Origin: Scortum barcoo
Lineage: Eukaryota; Chordata; Actinopteri; Centrarchiformes; Terapontidae
Assembly (NCBI GenBank): GCA_023238725.1
Contig: CM041553.1
Coordinates: forward strand, 21,820,001 to 21,884,000
Reading direction: 5' to 3'
Length of the DNA: 64,000 nt
The translations under genes were made by a program, and so were the position numbers. This document shows, one piece after another, positions 23,428 through 33,291 of the stretch. Position 1 is the first letter of the stretch. Each line of letters begins with the position of its first letter. The notes beneath the pieces are model-generated. The model was not told where the DNA came from. It searched no databases and worked only from the letters and a program-made list of their open reading frames with translations.

Positions 23428-25612
23428 TCAAAGATAAAAAGAGGCACGAAAATCTCTTTCCCAGTTCTTATCTCTTTGCTCCTTTCGCCTACTTTCCTCC
23501 TTCCTCTGACCTTTGCCCCCTCGCTCGTCTTTCTCTTTGGATGGTGGTTTCACTGCATTATGATCCCTGGCTTGGAAATGAGTAACTTTGGCCCTTTTTA
23601 TCTGTCCATACCCCAGGCCTTGTTGGTCTCTCTTTAGCACAGTTGGGACTGGCTGTTTTGGCCCCTCTCCTTCTGGCCCCAGCCCAGTCCCTGGCTTCCA
23701 GCCGCAACGAACCATCATCTTGTAGCTGTTGCTGGAGGGGGGGAGGCAGTAGTAGGGTGTGGGTGAAGGACGCCGCAGACTGAACTGATGTAGGGTGGAG
23801 GAGACATGTGAGGACAGGCTGCTCCTGTACTCGCTACAACACACACTACACCACTGAGGAGCACTGGGGACGAACAGGAAGAGACACAGCATTAATGAGA
23901 GGAGAAACATTAAAGGAACAGGTTCACAAGTCTATCTTAAAACAGTTCCATAGCAGTTACATTGTCAGATCCACCTTTTTGCCAGATCCGTGACTAATCA
24001 GCAAGAATAAGTGAAAACTTTTGTGTATGCAAGGCCTTTGATGCCTTTCACCAGTGACTCATTGCTTCTTACTGACAATTTTGTGAAAAAAGTTTCCCTG
24101 TTACTCATTTGTTTTACAATACCATTGAAGTCTATCCACTGTTTCTGGTATCTCATCTTTTTTTATTCCTTTTATCCCTATTATTGACTTGTTCATATTT
24201 ATTCAGTACTGTTTCGTTTTTAATTCTACTATTAAAGTCTTCAAAGGTCTGCTCCTGTCTTCATCCTTTGTGTCAGCATAACTGTCAGCTGATGAGTAAA
24301 AATAAATTGCAGTGATGCCAAAGATGGGTACAGTAATTTAGAAGTTACATTGTTCTGGCATTAGAAAGCAAGGAGAAGTTTTTCAACAGTAATCTGTTCA
24401 ACATGTTCACATTATCAAAACTGTTCATATCATAAAATATCAGTGATTGTAATGTTATCTGATTTTTTTTAACAGGCAAACAGACAAAATATCAATATTG
24501 GTGATAAAAATCCATTATTCGGCTGGCTCTAATATGTTTCATTTAATCATTTGTTTTGAATCTCCATGTATTACTGCTGAGGTTTTGGTGGTTTCCAATG
24601 AACAGATGAGACTGCTGATGGTATTCAAATGAAGCACGCACAGTGGAAAAATGTAGCCCCACACAGCCAGAAATGTGACATTTTCTAACTAAAAAAGAAA
24701 ATTCATTCTGTCATCACCATTTGTGCAGCCAGTCTGAAATTAAATTACACCTGGTTTAATTTCAAACTGTATGCAGCTCTGAGTGTGCTAACCTGCTGTC
24801 AGATAGTGTGTCTCTCTGCGTACTTCTCCCATAGTTCTCCAGCTCCTCCAATACCTCACTGTGCCCGGCTGAGGGAAAATAAAGATATGGATGAGTTCAA
24901 CTTCACTGTACACACAAACACAGAAATTTAAAGTTGCAGGTTATACCTTCCTTCGCCAGGTCTCTGGCATCCCTGCCCTGTGTATCAACCACTCCAACCC
25001 AGGCTGCTCCGTGCTGCAGCAACAGCCTCAATGCATGCAGGTCTTTGTCCCGACCAGCTTGCACACATCACTGCTGTCCAGAAGTAAGTATCCTAAAGGG
25101 GAAACCATCAGGGCTTAAAACAAATACTTGTCAAATATTTCCTAAAAGGAAAACACACTGAGCAATTGAGTAAATACCTGGAAGTTGATGTCGACCCCCT
25201 TTGATAGCAGCTCCTTGAGGCCAGAGACGTCCCCCTCGTGGGCACAACGCAGCAACCTGAGCCCCAGGAGCTCCATGGACCTTTCTGAGATACTCGTCTC
25301 TCTTTCTTGGTTGCTTTCACTTACACCACTGCTCCCCCTCTGGGCCACAGAATGGGTTTGACCCCGCTGCGTCTCTGCAGCCCCGACTCTCCTCCTCACT
25401 CTTCTGCTGGACTCTCTGCTTCTCTGTTTATTGTGATGCTCTCTGCTGCCCCTTGATAAATCTTGCCCTTTGTCATCTTTCATTAAATTTTCATAGAACT
25501 GCCTGACCTCTTCCCCACTAAGTGTGCTGCTCGTCGTGGAGCTGGATTGTCCGGTTGTCTCAATGCTGAAAACATCCTGTCCAGTGGCACGAGTAAAGCC
25601 TAAAGCAGCCAT
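23428..25612 (-). CDS. gpank1: G-patch domain and ankyrin repeats-containing protein 1, with frame break in exon 2
   Basis: Coding exons: 25178-25612, 24947-25092, 24793-24868, 23428-23863, all with GT-AG borders. Exon 1 ends with the first ankyrin unit (LRLLRCAHEGD, GLKELLSKGVDI). Exon 2 holds the second (YFWTAVMCASWSGQ, then LRLLLQHGAAWVGV). Exon 4 has a C-x2-C...H-x6-H-like motif (CSVCCSEY...HVSSTLH), then the G-patch (GWKPGTGLGPEGEG, QGLGYG) and a Lys/Arg-rich tail ending RDFRASFYL. Order and length match human GPANK1 (356 aa). Exon 2 is 146 nt; phases of its neighbours require 145 (or 142), so the ankyrin frame breaks near 25040-25055 on an AAA run, with no splice-site explanation. With one base fewer, all four exons sum to 1092 nt, i.e. 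363 aa. Either this allele is broken or the assembly has a one-base error. GPANK1 function is poorly known; G-patch proteins often bind RNA helicases. Confidence 0.9.
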
Positions 25613-26507
25613 AAGGAGTGACTGCAGCTTCAGCTTTGGCAGGTTGAAAGTTTAACTAGTTTCCTCAAGCTCAGTCTCAGTAACAGACCAAAATGACGGA
25701 GGCTGTAATGCTCTTGTTATGGCAGCATACTAACAGTCAGTGTCTCTCTACTATTCACTATTATTTAATGTGGAGTATTTATTGTATTATATTAGGTGTA
25801 TCATTACATTAGCCTCAGTCCTGAATCACTTAGTCCCGTTTCAGCCATATAAAGCACTTTGTTTTGTTGTTTTTGTCTAAATAAAGTTTATACAAATCAT
25901 TATTGAGTCAGGTATAAAGTATACTATTATTAAACTGTCAAGCTAACCTAGCTGAAAGTTAGTGTTTTCAGTCTGATTCACCATTTAACACATTTTTATC
26001 AACACAAATACATTATACAGTGCGCCATTTATCCGTCCGAATAAAACAACAGCTGACGACCAGCAACAAGAGCTTTAGCAAAAAAGCTTTAGCCTACGTT
26101 AGCATTTGCTTTTAGACACATAATAAGCTTGATAATGTAAAATGGACGAAGCCAATTCATTCGGTAACGTTACCCAAGTTCTTTCAAAGCATTATACAGA
26201 TGACGACGGAGACAAGAGCTGACTAATTACATCAATAGCTCATCAATAACAGAGCTGCTTCAGGCTAACGTTAGCATCTTTCTTCCTGTTGTGTGTCGTT
26301 GTTGAGTCTCACTGAAGTGCTGCCACCTGGCGGACCGGAGGCTCCTCTGTTATTAAAAACTGTTCTGCAAACTAAGGCCTCTTAGGGCTTAATGCTTCAC
26401 TGTTCAAGTACTGTACTTCAGCACGGTATTTCCATTAATACCATTTTACTCAAATGTTGAAACACTGAACTTTTAACTACACTCAGAGCTTGAAGTACTT
26501 TAAGTAC

Positions 26508-26540
26508 TGGTATCACTACCTTAAGTTAGTAGTGATACCA
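26508..26540. repeat. Perfect 12-bp inverted repeat with 9-nt loop
   Basis: TGGTATCACTAC at 26508-26519 is exactly reversed and complemented by GTAGTGATACCA at 26529-26540, with a 9-base spacer. It lies at the junction between a MITE-like fragment (about 26400-26507) and the Tc1 relic, and could be a mobile-element end or a fold-back made on insertion. Confidence 0.75.
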
Positions 26541-27192
26541 CACAGATTTCGACTGGTCTAATGTCCATTCCTTGTGTTTCTTGGCCCAAACAAATCTCTT
26601 CTGCTTGTTGCTTTTCCTTAGTAGTGGTTTCTTAGCAGTTATTTGACCATAAAGGCCTGATTTGCGCAGTCTTCTCTGGACACTTGATGTAGAGATGTGT
26701 CTGCTACTAGAACGATGTGTGGCATTTATCTGGCCTCTAATCTGAGGTGCTGTTAACTTGCTGATTTCTGAGGCTGGTGACTCGGATGAACTTATCCTCA
26801 GCAGCAGAGGTGACTCTTGGTCTTCCTTTCCTTGGGGCGGTCCTCATGTGAACCAGTTTCGACATAGCGCTTGATGTTTTTTGCGACTGCACTTGGGGAT
26901 ACATTCAAAGTTTTTGCAATTTTCCGGACTTACTGACCTTCATTTCTTAAAGTAATGAGACTGTCATTTCTCTTTACTTAGCTGAGTGGTTCTTGCCATA
27001 ATATGGATTCTAACAGTTGTCAAATAGGGCTGTCAACTGTGTACAACAACCTGACTTCTGCACAACTGATGGTCCCAACCCCATTAAGAAGGCAAGAAAT
27101 TCCACAAATTAACCTTGACAAAGCACACCTGTGAAGTGGAACCCATTTCAGGTGACTACCTCATGAAGCTCATCGAGAGAAGGCCAAGGGTT
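26541..27192 (-). mobile_element. Tc1/mariner-like transposon, truncated (salmonid Tc1-like type)
   Basis: On the minus strand about 27001 begins ATGGCAAGAACCACTCAGCT (MARTTQLSKEK), the start of a fish Tc1-like transposase, but the frame hits a stop within 12 codons. Further N-terminal DNA-binding-domain pieces follow with several frame changes to about 26545, where the copy is cut before the catalytic domain. The right flank (27060-27190) is the matching non-coding end. It is non-functional. The family match is from memory of the DTSsa/SALT-type element. Confidence 0.75.
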
Positions 27193-27194
27193 TG

Positions 27195-27197
<3 letters not shown>

Positions 27198-27233
<36 letters not shown>
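27198..27233. repeat. (TA)n microsatellite
   Basis: About 18 TA units directly abut the right end of the Tc1 relic. Tc1 elements insert at TA dinucleotides, so the run may have grown from the target site; that link is inference. Confidence 0.85.
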
Positions 27234-27234
<1 letters not shown>

Positions 27235-27496
27235 TATATACTGAGTATAACTGAGTATATAATTATACCTGTACATTGTAGTTTAATGCTTCTTTACCTT
27301 GTCCAGCTTGTTGTCCTAGCTAGCTTCTAGCTATTTCTGTATGTGTGCATTGAAAGTAGCATAAAACAGAGTTATGTGTATACTTACCAGACCAATAAAG
27401 CTGATTCTGAGCTATCTGTGATACAAAATCATAATTTATTTGTTGATTATATTTTGTATTTTTAATCTGAATCTGCAAAGCAAAGTAACTGTTCAA

Positions 27497-27640
27497 ATAC
27501 ATATAGTGGCATAAAAAGTACAATATGTAGTAAGTATGAAGTAGCAGAAAATAATACTCATGTACAAGTGCCTCAAAATTGTGAGATAAGTTAAAAATAA
27601 AATTGTAAATACAGTACTTGAGTAAATGTATTTAGTTTCT
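27497..27640 (+). mobile_element. hAT-like MITE 3' fragment
   Basis: The sequence has the conserved right part of the same MITE as at 9281-9620: GTACAAGTGCCTCAAAATTG, then GTACTTGAGTAAATG and TTTAGTTTCTC. The left part is missing. Confidence 0.5.
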
Positions 27641-30094
27641 CTTGAACACTGACTATATTTATTTTACACTTATCAGTCACAAACCTTTTGCTTTGAATTT
27701 ACTCTTAATTTACTCACAAAGGCAGACAGACCAGCTACTGTAAGAACAAGAACGACAAAGCTGAATAAAGAAGAGACATGAATATTATGTACACAAGGGC
27801 TGAGAAAAACTAGGTGTACATAAAAATATATATATGTAAAAACGCCAATGCCGATAGTAAAAATAAAATGCATACATTATATACATATATATACAAAGAA
27901 GTCATGTGCTTCAGTATCAGTATTTCAAGAACTGTTAATATTATTTGTACAATAGTATTGTATCGTACATTGTATGTTTTTGTATTTTTGTCCCTCTCGA
28001 AGCTTCATGTCCCCACAGCACCCTCCTCTGGGTGGCCTGATTTCAATTCCTTTCATTGCCAGTGCTCCTGCTCCCTCATTGTTTCATTATCAGCATACCT
28101 AGACTTTTCATGTCATATTAACAAAATTATTTTTCATTTGTTTTTAGTGTTTTATCCTGGATTATTTTTCTTGATCTAGTTTTAGATTCATTATATGCCC
28201 AGACATTCTCCAATGAGGGTCAAATTTTCACTTAAACAGCTCTCATAGCTGCAAGATATTTATCTGTATGCCAGAACTGAGGGAAAAACCTTTTGTTTAA
28301 TTTTGTTCTATTGTTTTCTGCATGTATGGATACATCTCCAGATCTTAAATCAACATTACTGATCTCTCAATGAAAATGAACGTTTGTTGTATTCAACAGC
28401 ATGTACTTTGGAGAATAATGTACCATTAGGACTGATACCAATAAAGCTTATATGATCGGATTGAATCCTGCTTCATCAGTGATAACACACATCTATAAAG
28501 GACAATTCAGTGTCACAGGACTCCACCACAGACGTAACTTTGAGTAACTAACAGTGAGAAAACATTGATGTATGTGATTTTACAGTTCATATGGAGACAG
28601 AATTATTCCTTTAATTACATTTACACCTGATTCACTGATTTTCACTTGACTGAAGGTGTATAAAATAATGCAGCTTTCATATTTAACTTTTACAAACATT
28701 GTTCATAAACATTCTTACATGTGCTAGCATAGTTTTATTTTTTATGGCACAGTTATAAAATGCTCGGTTACAGAGAAAAAGACCTCAATAAAATAAACAT
28801 GATATCATGACAACATATTCTGTGGTAGGGAGGACAACTAAAGCACTGAACCACCTTTGACATAATTTAGTGATTATATCCAGTTTGTGGCAGATTTGGG
28901 TTAGAGAGGTGTGTTCCCAATCGATCTACAAGGCAAACTGGGAAACATAAAAACTCTGGATGTCAAAGACACATTTGCATGCCGGTCGCTGCTGTCAGTT
29001 TGTTGGCAAGACAGGGTGGTCGATTGAGAAAGTGAAGTGCTGTGTGGGGAGAGCGAGTCAGGCACAGGGGTGAGAGGGATGAGCTACAAGGACTAAGCCC
29101 TCATGGAGAGACTTTGTATTAAGTGGTAATGTAGTGATATTGAATAAAGTCCTGGTACAGAGCTAGCAGAAAACAGCAGAGCAGTGACAAAGTGGAGGTT
29201 TATAAAGTACAGAGAAATCTGTGGTTTTGCATATTTTAGGCTACCAGTAAGTAAAAGTACAGTAACTAAAAGCACTGATTTGATGACGTTCCCCAAACAT
29301 GATATCATCCTAATGTGAATTTGCTTTGTTTCCTGCATGACAGCTGAGTGCAGTCTTAGATATCTGACTGCACTCCAAAACAAAATCCATAATTCAAACG
29401 TAAATATGATGATTCTGTTAATGATTCGTTTACATGTCATTTTTGCAAAAACCACAAGAACTAATCTGAACATTAAATAGAAATTGGTTGAGAAACAGAC
29501 TGGAAGATAATTTCCAATCTGGAACATGTATGAGTTACATAGTGACCAGAAAAATAGAAATTAAAATACAGCTTATATTTTCTTTTAAGACCACTTGAGT
29601 TTAGGCAATATTTGAGAAATTTGGCTTGGTAAAGGCTTTTGTAGAATTACAGATTAACTTCACTTAAAGTACTGAAAAGTATACTTTATCTACTGGTTAA
29701 TAACTGATGACCAGTCTTAGAAATTGTCATTGTAAAACTTTTATATCTGATACTATGTCAGACAGGTGTTGATTACTGGTTGACTGATTTTAAGGCCTAG
29801 CTTTATGGTAGTGTTATAAATTTTATTCCTTTACACACCAGAGAATATCTATATTCTTCTTTATTTTACCAAAGCAAACAAACAATCACACAACCTCATA
29901 ATTTATGACATCTTTAGTGTTTATGGCAGCCTAAATCTGCTAAATAGCTTGTTTTGGTTTCTTAAAATTTCTCAAATAAAATGAAAAAAAAAAAAAAAAG
30001 ATTCTGATTAGATTCTTAATGCTGCCTACACCTACAAACATGCAAAACCACCAGTACGATCAGTCAAAAGAAACAACTGCCTCGAAACAACGCT

Positions 30095-30325
30095 TCATTG
30101 GAGTTCTGTTACTGCAGTATCTAACTCATGGTATTTACTGATGTGTCTGTTTCTGTCCCCAGTCTGTGTAAATGTCTGTCCACAGTGGGGGCAGGAGGGC
30201 AGGAGTACGGTCGCTCTCCCGTGTGTATTCTCATGTGCACGTTTAGTTTGTCTTTACTAATAAAGCGTTTGTTGCAGCAGGTGCACGCGTACGGTTTATC
30301 CCCCGTGTGATAGCGCTGGTACCAG
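30095..30325 (-). pseudogene. Out-of-frame C-terminal fingers of the gag/zinc-finger gene
   Basis: Past the break at 30316-30325 the finger pattern continues in other frames. One complete finger (CTCCNKRF...HMRIH) is preceded by a TGDKPY linker and followed by TGERPYSC. Another finger (CPHCGQTF...HISKYH) lies beyond a second break at 30189-30204, and its frame stops at 30095-30097. The first break is a 4-base gain that forms the palindrome CTGGTACCAG. The second is an 8-base tandem duplication of GGGCAGGA (plus-strand reading). This shows the protein once had about 22 fingers. Confidence 0.8.
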
Positions 30326-32314
30326 CATCTTCAGCTCCGTCATGCGACCGTACGTCCTGCCGCACTCGGGGCACTTGTAGCTGGGCCGCACCTCCATGTG
30401 CTGTCTGCCGTGCAGCCGCAGCCCGCTGGATGACCTGAAGCTCTTGCTGCACTGCGAACACTGGAAGGGTTTCTCTCCGGTGTGGATGTGGATGTGCAGC
30501 TTGAGGCTAGCAGCAGAGGGGAAGCCATTGCCGCAGACGGAGCAGAGGTGCGGCCTCTCCCCCGTGTGGATGCTGAGGTGCTTCTCCAGCTTGTTCTTGT
30601 TCAGGAACGTCCTGCCGCAGACGGGGCAGTTGGACGGCTGCTCTCCCTCGTGTGTGCTCATGTGCTCTGTCAGCTCGATTAGCGTAGAGAAAGCATAATC
30701 GCACCGAGTGCACGAGTATGGCCTTTCCTTCTTGAATTTCCTGTGTTTGAGGCAGTGCTGCTCTAGCTCTTCCTTCTCCTCAAAGGTCTCAATACAACAG
30801 GAGCACTGGTGCGGCCGTTCTTCTGTATGAGTCCGCAGGTGATACTTCAACGCTGTTAACTGTAGAAAGACGCTGTCACAGTGTGGACATCTGGATTCCC
30901 GTCTGTCATGGACCATTATGTGCCTCTTGTAGTGAGACAGCTTCATAAAGTGTTTGCGGCACAACGAACAATAATACTGTTCATCTTGGTGGCCTTGCTC
31001 ATGCTTCTTCAGCGCATACTCGACCTTAAACTTCTTCCCACACGTCTTGCAGGTGTAAGACTTTTCATGAACCCCCATGTGTGTCTCCATCTCCTCTGGA
31101 CTGCTGAAGGTTTCATTACATTTTGGACAAGTCCCGTTGTTTTCTTTAACGTGAATTTCCAGGTGTTTGTTGAGGTCTTCTGGGAAAGCAAAATTCTTTT
31201 GACAATCAGGGCACGTGTAACACTCACCGTTTGATGCTTTACGATGCGTCACTATGTGTCTTTTCAAATGATACATTCGACCGAATACTTTTCCGCAATC
31301 GCCGCAGACGAGACTTCGAGGGCTGGACTGGACCTTCTTGTGTAATTTAAGATGACTCACAAGTGTGGCCTTGTCCTTGAACTGTTTCTCACATGCAAGA
31401 CACGTCAGGCCTTCAACTGCATGAGTCTTCTTGTGTGCTTTCAATTCCAGCCAGCTGCTTAAAGTCTTCCCACATTTAGTGCAGATGTACTGGCCCAGGC
31501 CATGCTGGTTCCTCAGGTGTCGGGTCATGTGGTAGGACTGGCTGAAGGTCATAGTGCAGACCGGGCAGGTGAACGGTTTCTCCTTTGTGTGCGTCCTCAT
31601 GTGTCTGGCCAGTTTGTTGGGCCCTCTGAAGCGCCTGCCGACACAGATGGGACAAAAATGTCCTTTCGTTTTAGACTTTGAGATGACTTTTTCTTTCTCG
31701 CTGCCTCCATCTTCAGATTTGGCTTCATCAGTGTCCTTGTCTTCAGTCTTAACACTATCATCAGATCCTTTGTCCTGAGAATCATCATTACCAGAATCTG
31801 CATCATTCTCAGTAACTTTATCACTGCAATCATCACTCTCTTGATTATCTTTATTGCGTGATTCAATTATTTCTTCATTTTTTACTTCCTGACTTTGCTG
31901 GGAACTCTGACCCTCTGTCTGGGTAGACTGCTCTTTGCCATGTGACAAGATATGACTTAAAAACACACCATTGTTTGTGAATTTTTCATGACACTCAGGA
32001 CATGACAGAACTTGGGACACGTGCGTCCTCTTGTGGCTCTGCAGCTCTGCAAAGCTCCCCAAACTTTTCCCACATGTGGAACAGACATGTGGGCCCGCAC
32101 CATGCTGGTTCCTCATGTGTCGGGTCATGTGGTAGGACTGGCTGAAGGTCATGGCACAGATGGGGCAGCTGAACGGTTTCTCTTTTGTGTGCGTCCTCAT
32201 GTGTCTAGCGAGCTTGTTTGCATCTCTGAAGCGTTTGTCGGTACAGATGGGGCAGTAGGGGCCTTTCAGTTTGGTCGAAGAAAAAATAAAGTCCTCATCG
32301 GCGTCGTCGTCTCG
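30296..32314 (-). CDS. Multi-C2H2 zinc-finger protein, main part of the gag/zinc-finger gene
   Basis: Long frame of C2H2 fingers, 19 of them complete. The first finger (CPICTDKRF...HMRTH) lies upstream of the first in-frame Met at 32200, so this frame needs the gag-like part for its start. Fingers 1-4 and 5-8 are a duplicated block sharing NKLARHMRTHTKEKPF and MTFSQSYHMTRH. Each block is preceded by an acidic Asp/Glu/Ser-rich linker. Fingers 9-19 follow, several joined by TGE[RK]P[HF] linkers typical of DNA-binding arrays. In finger 20 (CPECGRTYGRMTELK) the frame changes and stops at 30296. The expected role is sequence-specific DNA binding in the nucleus; no target can be read. The long clean frame argues for recent or continuing selection despite the breaks at both ends. 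Confidence 0.9.
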   Translation of the reverse strand, partial: RDDDADEDFIFSSTKLKGPYCPICTDKRFRDANKLARHMRTHTKEKPFSCPICAMTFSQSYHMTRHMRNQHGAGPHVCSTCGKSLGSFAELQSHKRTHVSQVLSCPECHEKFTNNGVFLSHILSHGKEQSTQTEGQSSQQSQEVKNEEIIESRNKDNQESDDCSDKVTENDADSGNDDSQDKGSDDSVKTEDKDTDEAKSEDGGSEKEKVISKSKTKGHFCPICVGRRFRGPNKLARHMRTHTKEKPFTCPVCTMTFSQSYHMTRHLRNQHGLGQYICTKCGKTLSSWLELKAHKKTHAVEGLTCLACEKQFKDKATLVSHLKLHKKVQSSPRSLVCGDCGKVFGRMYHLKRHIVTHRKASNGECYTCPDCQKNFAFPEDLNKHLEIHVKENNGTCPKCNETFSSPEEMETHMGVHEKSYTCKTCGKKFKVEYALKKHEQGHQDEQYYCSLCRKHFMKLSHYKRHIMVHDRRESRCPHCDSVFLQLTALKYHLRTHTEERPHQCSCCIETFEEKEELEQHCLKHRKFKKERPYSCTRCDYAFSTLIELTEHMSTHEGEQPSNCPVCGRTFLNKNKLEKHLSIHTGERPHLCSVCGNGFPSAASLKLHIHIHTGEKPFQCSQCSKSFRSSSGLRLHGRQHMEVRPSYKCPECGRTYGRMTELKMLVPALSHGG

Positions 32315-33291
32315 TCATCATCATCATCATCATCATCAGCACCATCATTAGCTTTGTCGCAGCCCTTCTCTTCCATCCTCTGTGACGGTAATGACAAGGC
32401 CCCATCATCCTCATTATCTGCTGTATCGCTGGCTTTATCACCAGTGCGACTAGTCTCATCAACACACTTGGGCATGGCTTCATCATTACCACGATAATAC
32501 AGCTTATCATTGCTGCGAGAGTAATTATCTTTGTATCTAGAAGGTCTTATCAGGGTTTTGGTTGAGCGTGGCTTAGTTTTGTTTTTTGGCCTTCTCTCCC
32601 CACGCCGAGGCCGTCCTCGTTTGGCCTTTCTTTGAACAGGGGAGTCTAAATAGTCTCCAATGTCCACACTGACCTCGTGAACACCAAACAGTTCAGATTC
32701 ATTTAAAGCAGATTGAACCTCTTTGCCAATAACCACTGCCTTGTCCAAAGTCAGAGTTTCACTCTCCAACAGTAGCCGCTCTTTGAGTTGTAGGCAGTTT
32801 GTTTTCCTAATCAGCTGATCCAGGATAAGCTTGTCTTGTAAGTCTCCATAGTTGCACGGCCTCACCAGTTCTTCTAACGCAGACACAAACTGATCTACGG
32901 TCTCTCCAGGCATCTGAGCTCTCTGATGGAATTTTTGGCGGTGAATCTGAGAGGAATGATCAGAGCCGAAGTAAACCGTCAGCGCTGAGATGGCCGCTCT
33001 GTATGTGGTTTCACTCGGGATCAGTGTAGTGAAGACACGCTGGCCCTCTGGGCCAAGGCAGTTCTGTAAGAGCACACACTTACTGGAGTCGACAAGCTCA
33101 TTTTCACCGAGTGCTTCAATGTAGTGTTCAAAGGCTTTAAGCCACTTGTGCCACAACATGCTTGGTTCACCTGGGACGGGTAAGAAAGGTGGAGGTGGGG
33201 ACAGGATTATCAGTAGTGGCTCTGGAAGTGGCTCTGAGGAGAAGTCCTGTTTCGTCACCTCCTCATCTACTTCTACAGTCACTTCACCCAT
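32266..33291 (-). CDS. Retrotransposon-gag-like domain protein, N-terminal part of a gag/zinc-finger gene
   Basis: One uninterrupted 341-codon frame starting at ATG 33289-33291. Residues about 46-200 resemble the capsid/gag region of Ty3/gypsy (Gmr1-like) elements, the source of the vertebrate SCAN domain: WHKWLKAFEHY, LLQNCLGPEGQRVF, YFGS, FHQRAQMPGETVDQFV, DKLILDQLI, LKERLLLES. An AT-hook-like RGRPR lies at 225-229. An acidic, Asp-rich linker follows, ending in a (GAT/GAC)n tract. The frame stops at 32266, while the adjoining zinc-finger frame opens inside the same tract. The acidic linker reads smoothly into the finger frame if one base is added near 32308-32315. No protease, reverse transcriptase or integrase follows, so this is a host-type fusion rather than an intact retrotransposon. 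Function is unknown; by analogy with SCAN it could mediate self-association. Confidence 0.85.
   Translation of the reverse strand: MGEVTVEVDEEVTKQDFSSEPLPEPLLIILSPPPPFLPVPGEPSMLWHKWLKAFEHYIEALGENELVDSSKCVLLQNCLGPEGQRVFTTLIPSETTYRAAISALTVYFGSDHSSQIHRQKFHQRAQMPGETVDQFVSALEELVRPCNYGDLQDKLILDQLIRKTNCLQLKERLLLESETLTLDKAVVIGKEVQSALNESELFGVHEVSVDIGDYLDSPVQRKAKRGRPRRGERRPKNKTKPRSTKTLIRPSRYKDNYSRSNDKLYYRGNDEAMPKCVDETSRTGDKASDTADNEDDGALSLPSQRMEEKGCDKANDGADDDDDDDDETTTPMRTLFFLRPN

Larger units (their letters stand above)
25613..30094. other. Gene-free interval between gpank1 and the zinc-finger locus
   Basis: No gene is recognisable. It should hold the gpank1 5'UTR and promoter on the left. Contents: a 12-bp perfect inverted repeat (26508-26540), a Tc1 relic (about 26541-27192), a (TA)n run (27198-27233) and a MITE fragment (about 27497-27640). 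A possible LINE 3'-tail-like stretch ends with CCAATAAAGC near 28440. The open frame 29093-29527 (144 codons, minus) has no recognisable domain and is probably chance. Confidence 0.55.

Noticed and set aside
29093..29527. 144-codon minus-strand open frame
   Set aside because: AT-rich, irregular hydrophobic composition, no recognised domain, no splice or conservation evidence.
30881..31234. Plus-strand open frames antisense to the zinc fingers
   Set aside because: They are the regular antisense of repeated finger codons, not independent genes.
32266..33291. Intact Ty3/gypsy retrotransposon
   Set aside because: Only a gag-like domain is present; no protease, reverse transcriptase or integrase and no LTRs seen; zinc fingers follow directly.
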